Positions 56,848 through 64,000 of a DNA stretch of 64,000 nt are shown here, in pieces. The position numbers and the translations under genes are program-made. A model generated the notes under the pieces. It was not told the DNA's origin. It did no database searches and saw only the letters and a list, made by a program, of their open reading frames with translations. Within the stretch, counting starts at the first letter, position 1. The number at the start of each line of letters is the position of its first letter. Origin of the DNA: Stromatinia cepivora (Eukaryota > Ascomycota > Leotiomycetes > Helotiales > Sclerotiniaceae); assembly GCA_014898415.1 (NCBI GenBank), contig RCTD01000030.1:620001-684000 (forward strand). The letters run 5' to 3'.

Positions 56848-59800
56848 AACACACAATCTTTTAATACACATTTTCCTTTTGTTCGAATCAAGCGCAGATA
56901 CTATTCATGCGGCACACATCTGGTCATCGAGACCAACGTTCTGTATTTAATCTCTTTTGTCATCTTTCACGGGGTTCGAAAGTTGTTTAGCTTTGCATGT
57001 AGGCGTTGTGGGGTTGCAGGATTGTGGGTATCGAGGCATTGGGGGAAAGCGGGCACGGGCAAGCGGAAGGGGCATAACAATACCAAGATTCTGGTTCGTT
57101 TGATTGTTTGAGGGGAAATGGATGGGTTTATCCGCATACATATACCAAAACGGGTTCGGGAATGGTATGGATGGATGGATTGAATGGTTATTTATCATTT
57201 GGTGGAATAGTTACTTACAGTTGTTGACCATAGCATAACATGGACCCGTTACCGGCGCCTTTTATATTCTGATAATGTGCGTTCAAAATGGTCATTTATG
57301 GCTTAGTCCTCGCAATTTTTTAATTTGCTTAGGTTTCTCTTAGGGTGTTTTTATACATGGAGATGATTTATTTAGCATGCTTAAAAAGCACTTGAGATGG
57401 AATTTTGAAGGTTGCATTACTCCAGACTGTATATTTTAGTTATTGAACAGTCATTCATCGAAAACTTCTTAACCAACCCCTATCGATCTGAAGGAAAAAC
57501 ATTCGAGTTCAATTCCAAACTCACGAAATTATATTCTTGGGCATTTAACATCATTGTTCTTCTTTTATGTCATTACTCTGCTTTGCCTTCGAAGTACTGC
57601 GGTTTGGAGCGGTTTATAGCTTTTTACAAGTCGCTGCAAAAAGACTCTTATTCATCGAATCTCTAGAAGACTTTTCAACATACCTCTGATATTTTTGCAT
57701 CGGATTTAGATGGGAGTACTACTGTGGCATTGTTCATATCAGATGATTATTAGTACAAGTTGAAAGAATGCATTTTTGTTCAATGAAATGGAGAGGAGAG
57801 TTCTGCGACTTGAGCCCCGGATATTGTTGCATTCACTTTATTTATTACTGGGTACTACCGAATCAAATCGAGGCTTTGTTAATATCCTGCGACTTTCTCC
57901 TATCAATCAAACCGGTTTGATACCACGCAATCATCTGTCTTTTTAGCTTACGACAGTCGCATACTTCAATAACTTCTTTCTTCTTGTCTATTGCTCTATA
58001 TTTCGTATCGCGGGCGTTCTTTCTCCTGCTGCTGAAATTAAAATTGGGAAAAGGAATTGGATAAGATATGATTGCTGCTGTACTTTGAAGCATTCTTTTG
58101 AGATTGTGGGGGTAATTTCTTTGGTGTATGATGAAGTGGTAATGAAAATGAAAATGATTTTTGAGAGCTTATGATATCGTGCTGTATAAAAGATGGAGTG
58201 AGAAGTGGAAAAGGCGGAGAATGAGAAGGGAGCTTGGTTGGAAGTTAAGGAGATCGATTATCTGGAATGTAGATTGGATTGCGGTTTTGAATTTTATTTC
58301 TTTTAGTAAGGTGGAGAAACATTATCATGATGGGGTTGCATTTGTGGCCTCTATCATTGATGATGCAACAGCTGCAATACTATGTATGGATGGTGTGGGT
58401 GAGCACTCATGAGAACTTGTTGCTATTAAGAATTCAGCTACATACTTTGGATTTTCTTCTCAAGTGCTATGAGATGATTATGTATGATTTTAAACTCGAT
58501 GTATTCGATGTTTCTTTTATTCTTAGCTCTGTATTGTCACCTAACATATGGTGGGATTGGATAAAAGTGCTATTTCAGGTCCATATGTGTTGGATGATTG
58601 ATGATTGATGATTGATTATTGTTGATTTTCTAAGTTTAGGTGATGGATTTGGATTGATTATCTATCCATCTTGCTTTTGAATAATAAGGATATATTATTT
58701 GAGAAGATGAAATGACTATTCTAACTTATTTATTCCCGAGTACATTTATACTTTCGATCAATCGCGTGGTTAAACAATGAGGATATATTATTTGAATGAT
58801 GAGACGATTATTTCAATATGGTATTTGTTCAACCCAGTTCCCATGAACTCCTGTCCGTCGTTAGTGCCAAACGAGGTGAGGGTGAAGACAATTTTTGAAT
58901 GATGCGCGAGAGCTCAGTTTACTCTACAATGACCATAGCGATCATCCACTGGCTCGGAAACTTGGTGGGACTTTTAACCTTTTACAACGAGGTGGTAGGA
59001 AGTTTCTTGGAGGAAGCGTAGCGAAGCTTCACATTGAAGATTTTTTGAAGAGAGTTGAATTAGTTGATTGGAATATGCGTTAAAATCGAGGAAGCTTTTT
59101 AAGGGACATACTTTTGTTGTGCTCGAAATCAATCATGCATGCTTTGAAGAGGTCATTGGCTTCATTGGCTTCATTGGCTTCATTGGCTTCATTGGCTTCA
59201 TTGGCTTCATTGGCTTCATTGGCTTCATTGGCTTCATTGGCTTCATTGGCTTCATTGGCTTCATTGGCTTCATTGGCTTCATTGGCTTCATTGGCTTCAT
59301 TGGCTTCATTGGCTTCATTGGCTTCATTGGCTTCATTGGCTTCATTGGCTTCATTGGCTTCATTGGCTTCATTGGCTTCATTGGCTTCATTGGCTTCATT
59401 GGCTTCATTGGCTTCATTGGCTTCATTGGCTTCATTGGCTTCATTGGCTTCATTGGCTTCATTGGCTTCATTGCCTCCATTGCCTCCATTGCGATCACTT
59501 TCGTCTACAATTTAAACGGCATAGTGGAGTACCGTCATAACTCGGTGATAACCAATCGGTATATCTGTTCTTAGACGTTGCGGGCTGGCAAGTCAATGGG
59601 ACGAGAAGAGACATTAATTTTCATGACTGTTATACTTCCAAAGTCCAGTTCGAGGTTGTGAGAATCATGGGGAGACGATTGACTGGAGCTTATGGTTGGA
59701 CAATAGAGACGTTCGAGCTCGAGTAATGTCCTTGCCTGCATTTACAAGGTTATTTCTTCTCTCAATTTAATACTATTCCGATACCTTAAATTAATCGCCT

Positions 59801-60263
59801 AAAAGTTAGCACAACTACCATTAAGGTTGCAATCTTTCATCTACCGCTTCGGTTATAAGGAGACTACTTAAAGTGAAGTCGAAGCTAGGTAAAGGTTTCT
59901 ATGCGGAAAACCTGGATTGAGCTTTCTTTGGCGAAGAGTACACTCGCTGTATTTCTCTTTTGGGTAAGAGCGAACTTTTTCGAGTACATTTCTTTCGCTC
60001 GATGCTATGTCAGATTGATGAGGAAAGTATGTAAGACTTAGCACGGGCACTCATTCCACCATGCTGATAATAAGCCATTACAAGGCAGGAACCATTGGTC
60101 ATGCACTGCCTACCACAAATAGTAATTTGCGGTTAGCAAAATACACACACGATTCATCTTCATCTTCATAATCTTCACGAAGCATAGCCCTCATTCCTTA
60201 CTAACATTGTTTTCTTACATCATTGGTTTTGGGTGTTAGCATTGTCAGACACAAACCCCTATA
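56848..60263. other. Gene-poor region containing a 9-bp minisatellite
   Basis: About 3.4 kb without a convincing gene. Domain-free short frames occur on both strands (57412-57666, 58161-58608 and others), with gatgatt micro-repeats near 58595-58615. The minisatellite at 59152-59493 creates artificial long frames in several phases. The last 150 bp before 60264 are CT-rich leader-like sequence. Confidence 0.5.
59152..59493. repeat. 9-bp minisatellite (ttcattggc), about 38 units
   Basis: From 59161 to 59466 there are 34 perfect head-to-tail copies of ttcattggc, preceded by one partial unit and followed by three variants (ttcattgcc, tccattgcc, tccattgcg). The homogeneity implies recent expansion. 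All plus-strand frames and two minus-strand frames are open through it, so long apparent coding frames here are expected by chance. I see no start, flanking exon or domain supporting translation. Confidence 0.97.
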
Positions 60264-61882
60264 ATGGAAATGGATGAAATCCCGGACCGTCTATATACGC
60301 GTTCGACAAGTCCTTATTCTATATTGGCACAAAATAGACACATGGATGGCACGGGGAGCCTTTTAGAGGAGCCGACTCCTTCTGATTCACATTATGAAAA
60401 AATGAGAGGTATGCCTGAAGTTTCTCTCGATTCTAATTCTCCGAGCCAAGGAATTCTCCATGCGCCATGCCCATCATTTCAGTACAAGCAATATTTGGAA
60501 AGCCCACCGAAGGACACGAGGCCCTCTGATCTCCAGAACGAGCGAATTGGAGAGACGCCCGAAGCACCTTTTGGTGTGGATTCTTTCGGCGAATGGTATG
60601 GCACTGTGCCAACCCCCGGGAGCCATTACAGGCAATACTTGGAACGTGCGGAAAACAAGTCGAACACATGGGGCTTTCCCGAATCCCAGCACGACGAAGA
60701 GATAGAAGCAGCTACAACTCCTGCTGTTTCTAATTCGTCGCATCAATGGCATGCGCCAACGAAGGGCCTTTGTTACAGTCAATACACCGATACAGAACCT
60801 TCGTTGAATGAATCAAGCTCTTCTAAGTTTCAGCACGATCACATGAAAAATCCGCCTAAGAGTCGTATCAATTTAAGTTCTTCTTCGGGCCAACCGAGTA
60901 GCGATGAGGTAAGTAGCGTATGTTCATCATTCGCACAACGGTAAGTAACTTTCTGTAGGAACTGGAGGCTAAAACATCGCGAGATAAACATCGAATGACC
61001 TTTCTCATGGGCTGCCGAAAGATCAAAGACGATTGTAAAGCTGGGAATCTCCCGATGAATGTTGTCGACAAAGCAAAGTACCTATGGAAAATTCTTTCCG
61101 AAGCCAAAGATGATTGCCTCTGCTCTGATGGAACAATGGGTAAATTGCAAGCCTTGCTTGTTGCTTGCTGCATCTATATCGCATGCCGGCAGTGCAATAT
61201 TTCTCGAACCTTCATTGCAATTCGCATTCTCACAAATACTTCATCATCAGAATACAAAGAGTCTATCCGTAAATCTTTTGAGGTTCTTTGGGAGTTCAGG
61301 AATGACAAGAACTGCTCTTGCTTAAGAGCGTTTAGTATGTTATCGTATGGAATTGTACAGTGAAATCTGCTAATCCCTTCAGGGACACCTTCCGAAGAAT
61401 GCTGTCAGATCTGCCATAAGCTACATAAGAAAAGTACTTCAAGTGACACATTTGAGCCGTTGGAGTTATGTATGAGATGTTCGGGTGCATATCACATGAG
61501 CTGCGCGACTAAGTCCAATGCCATTATTGATACTCCCAAGCTAGGTGATTTGGTTTGTCAACGGTGCGTCCCTTGTGCTATCCATCCTCACGTGGAGCAA
61601 AACCCTTCAAATTTAACAGAGAAGGCATTGGGACTCGCTCGCAAGAGTGTTGTTTCCAACGACAGCGAAAGGATTGAAAAGGAATCAAGCGCAGATTCAT
61701 TGAGCGACGAGCTAAGCGTAACCTCTCAACTAGCACAAGGACAATTCGAAGCCAATATAAGAGGCAACGAGATGATCGAACAACTCAAAGAAAATTGCCG
61801 GAAGGCCAAAAAAGAGTTAGATGACGCTCATGGGGCATACTTGGCCGCCCTCGGGGACAATTCCTTTGGAATTATAATGTAA
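60264..61882 (+). CDS. TFIIB-like cyclin repeat joined to a PHD-type zinc finger; novel architecture
   Basis: Three exons (60264-60908, 60959-61334, 61383-61882; introns GTAAGT..TAG and GTATGT..CAG, the second with branch gctaat), 506 residues. Residues 1-215 are polar and disordered with three diverged repeats around YxQYL. Residues about 230-330 match one TFIIB-type cyclin repeat: AGNLPMNVVDKAKYLWK, then LLVACCIYIACRQCNISRTF, equivalent to the IYIACRQ..RTFKEI signature of TFIIB. Residues 348-402 fit a C4HC3 PHD finger with exact spacing: C348-x2-C351-x18-C370-x2-C373-x4-H378-x2-C381-x17-C399-x2-C402. The Trp usual two residues before the last Cys pair is Leu (GDLVC). The C-terminus (about 460-495) is a short helical, charged segment. 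There is no N-terminal zinc ribbon and no second cyclin repeat, so it is not a standard TFIIB. A chromatin or transcription role is inferred. Confidence 0.75.
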
Positions 61883-62807
61883 GATTCGCCGGCACAAAGT
61901 GAACAGACAGAAACCGAGGCATTCTTGTCTCCTATGAGTATTATTAAGAAAAGGGAGATGAGAAACGCTCTCGATGAAATATCTATTTAGCGAGTTCGCA
62001 CAGGCTTAGAAGATTGACTCAATCTAGAGTAGATAAACAATGATGCTATCGCCAAGACCGGAGAGAATAGATGAGTTGAATGATGTCCATACGGGCCTCA
62101 TTGTGGAATACAAATCAGTGCAAGCATCAAAAAATTGGATATGGGAATACGTAGAATTGGAGGTTGGATGCTAGATGAATAAATGGTGTTCCATTTTGTA
62201 TCATACAGTCGTTTCGGAAGTACTCTCCCAGTACAGAATTCCAGGTGTAAAATGCAATATTATTTGTCCCATTATAGAGAATTTGTTGCGGTGGTAGATT
62301 TTGTTTTGTGCATGAATTCATTGCACAAATATTTAGTTCCTATTTACTAAAGCATAATGTGAGTTTACCAGAGCTTGTGGCTTTTAATTGCCATATAGTT
62401 CAGGTCTGATGAGCATCTAGCGTTGTGAAAAGACAGTGTACTACTGTTCATAGTAATCACACTCATGGAGTTAGATCTATATCTGAATAACCATGACCAC
62501 GTCATTTGTATACGAAAAAAGCAAAGGTGTTACTGGACCTACGCTTGTTTAAAGAAGGGGAATGTGTTTTGTTGTGAGATCAAATGCCACGTACTTTAAC
62601 CAAGTGGTGTTGGAGGTCTGTTGTATGGAAGAGGTGGGTGATTGGAAATAAGTTTCTTCAGACAATAAAAGTCACTCAATCAACATCACTAACTATTCCA
62701 TGGACAATGATGACATTTTTAAAACGCTGATCATTCCAAATAACCAATACCTTGCAAATCCAAAAGACCATCGGGACAGTCAAGGTCACCGAACAAGTGA
62801 AAACATT
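61883..62807. other. Intergenic region between convergent genes
   Basis: About 920 bp between the 3' ends of the cyclin/PHD gene and the Lys-rich gene. No gene is supported; minus-strand frame 62127-62321 and plus-strand frames over 62700-63194 are out-of-phase or antisense reads. Confidence 0.5.
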
Positions 62808-63779
62808 TCAAATACCATCACCAAAACCTTCTCCAGTAACATCAATCAACGCAAAAATTCGTCTCATCTGCTCAGACTTTATAGCCTCCATAACCCTCTC
62901 AGCCCTCCATTTTTGCATCTTCCAGATCACCTCTTCATTCCTCTTCTGAACCTCAGCAATACTTTTCTCACTCGCTTCCTTGTAATCCCGATACAAAACT
63001 CTCAATTGGTCCAGGTGAAACTCTTTCTCTATTTGCTCGGCCGAAGGTCTCGCAGTCGGTTCATCCTTGTGGTCGAAAGCAAATCTGCCTTCATCGATTA
63101 TCTTCTTGACTATTTCATCCATATCCTTGATGGAATTTTCCAATCCGGATTCAATTTCGAATTGAAGTTTTACAGCAGTGAGGGCATCGAGTAGTTCTTG
63201 GTCCCAGTTTTGCCAGGCTTCAGAGTCTTCGGATTTATCTTTGTCTTTGTTTCCTGTGGATTTGATTAGCGAATGCGTAGAATGGAAAAAATGAGTGCTC
63301 CATAAGAGCCAGAGAAAGACCTACGACTTCGATTTGAGCGGTTAGTCTTTTGCTTTGCTTTAGTTGCGCAAGGTGGAACCGCTGTTGGCTTGTTTCCATG
63401 AAGACCAGTTGTATTGGCCGTCTCAGAGGAAGAAGTTTGAGATGATTCAGATTGGCAGGTGGCGTGACCTGAGGTGCCAGCTACAGGTACTGAATTTTTA
63501 TCCCTGTTAGTTTAAGACTGCGGCAAGAAGAGCTGAAACCATGAAGGGTCATTGAACCTACCGCCGGGTTGTAAAGTCAAATTTGAAATGGCATTGTGAA
63601 TATCTGCATCGCTGATGATGGTGAATTCCTGAACATAGATTAGAATTCTCAAGTTACCTGAGACTATCTCATGAACACACCTCAGCAATACTTCCTCCAT
63701 CAGAGGGGCTTTCGTTCTTCTGATGAAAACCCTTTTGTATCTTTGAGGTAGCTTTCTTGGGAGACTTCTTTTTGCCCAT
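62808..63779 (-). CDS. Hypothetical Lys/Glu-rich coiled-coil protein
   Basis: Four exons: 63681-63779, 63562-63628, 63325-63489, 62808-63253; 258 residues. Introns: 63629-63680 (GTGTGT..CAG), 63490-63561 (GTAGGT..CAG) and 63254-63324 (GTAGGT..CAG). All phases agree. The N-terminus is very basic (MGKKKSPKKATSKIQKGF), as in nuclear proteins. Residues 34-55 (EFTIISDADIHNAISNLTLQ) are short and amphipathic. Residues 56-120 are Ser/Thr-rich and disordered. Residues 125-250 form a long charged helix (EAWQNWDQELLDALTAVKLQ, later EASEKSIAEVQKRNEEVIWK), predicted coiled coil. I do not recognise a family; it may be lineage-specific. It converges on the cyclin/PHD gene with about 0.9 kb between them. 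Confidence 0.65.
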
Positions 63780-64000
63780 GTTGACTTCTGCTCTGGATGC
63801 TCAATGTGGAAAACTGGAATGATAAAAGAGGGGGTGATGAGCAGGAAATATAGAAAGTAAGGGCAACAGTAAAGGATTGTTATTGGAAAAAGCATCGAAG
63901 ATCTAGCCCCGCGTTTCTATGCACTTGCATGGATTGCGGGAAGCAACTTGGGTTTTCTTTTGGAGATTTCGGAACTTGGATAACGAAAAGAGGTTTGTGT
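63780..64000. other. Promoter region of the last gene, window edge
   Basis: 221 bp upstream of the Lys-rich gene start. On the minus strand it is pyrimidine-rich near the start. No further gene begins before the window ends. Confidence 0.4.

Noticed and set aside
59068..59574. Frames of 121-168 codons across the 9-bp minisatellite
   Set aside because: The frames exist only because the repeat lacks stops; flanking sequence gives no start context, exon or domain.
1..64000. tRNA, rRNA or CRISPR-like arrays
   Set aside because: No cloverleaf with matching A and B boxes, no rRNA segment and no spaced direct repeats were recognised; the tandem arrays present have no unique spacers.

Overview
This window reads as nuclear DNA of a filamentous ascomycete. 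Genes are interrupted by short introns (37-153 nt, mostly 46-80) with GTRNGT donors and CTAAC/CTAAT-type branch sites, intergenic DNA is AT-leaning, and the gene set is fungal (Cwc26/Bud13, TFIIF-alpha, HGH1, Mgr2/Romo1, a Ste6-like exporter, a HAM-4/Far9-type FHA protein). The plant-cell-wall enzymes (GH43, GH28, laccase) fit a plant-associated or plant-pathogenic Leotiomycete, possibly Sclerotiniaceae. That taxonomic placement is inference. No tRNA, rRNA or CRISPR array was recognised. Exon coordinates come from reading splice signals and frame continuity, without transcript data.

Layout. 0-12.8 kb: a small one-helix protein; a very long Ser/Thr-rich GPI-type cell-surface protein (minus); the splicing factor Cwc26 (plus); TFIIF-alpha (minus). 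14-17.5 kb: an intronless Cid1-type nucleotidyltransferase whose catalytic domain is split by about 400 residues. 18.3-26 kb: a sugar-utilisation block with an MFS sugar transporter (plus), a cytosolic GH43 glycosidase (minus) and a secreted GH28 exo-polygalacturonase (plus); the two hydrolases share one 0.9-kb divergent promoter region. 26.5-31.5 kb: HGH1 (eEF2 chaperone), a membrane-anchored neutral ceramidase (minus), then a non-coding element with hairpin-forming terminal inverted repeats. 33.5-38 kb: a full-size Ste6-like ABC exporter. 40.3-50.2 kb: a secreted GH92 alpha-mannosidase, a small secreted cupredoxin and a laccase, separated by long gene-poor AT-rich DNA. 53-57 kb: a five-exon micro-gene for Mgr2/Romo1 diverging from a tail-anchored FHA protein. 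59-64 kb: a 9-bp minisatellite, then two convergent genes I cannot match to a standard family. One of these joins a single TFIIB-like cyclin repeat to a PHD-type zinc finger.

The most interesting item is that TFIIB-cyclin/PHD protein (60264-61882). Next are the split catalytic domain of the Cid1-like protein, the MITE-like element at 30894-31531, and the clustered transporter/GH43/GH28 genes. Secreted or surface functions (adhesin, GH28, GH92, cupredoxin, laccase, ceramidase) alternate with conserved housekeeping genes, so no secondary-metabolite or other dedicated biosynthetic cluster is visible.
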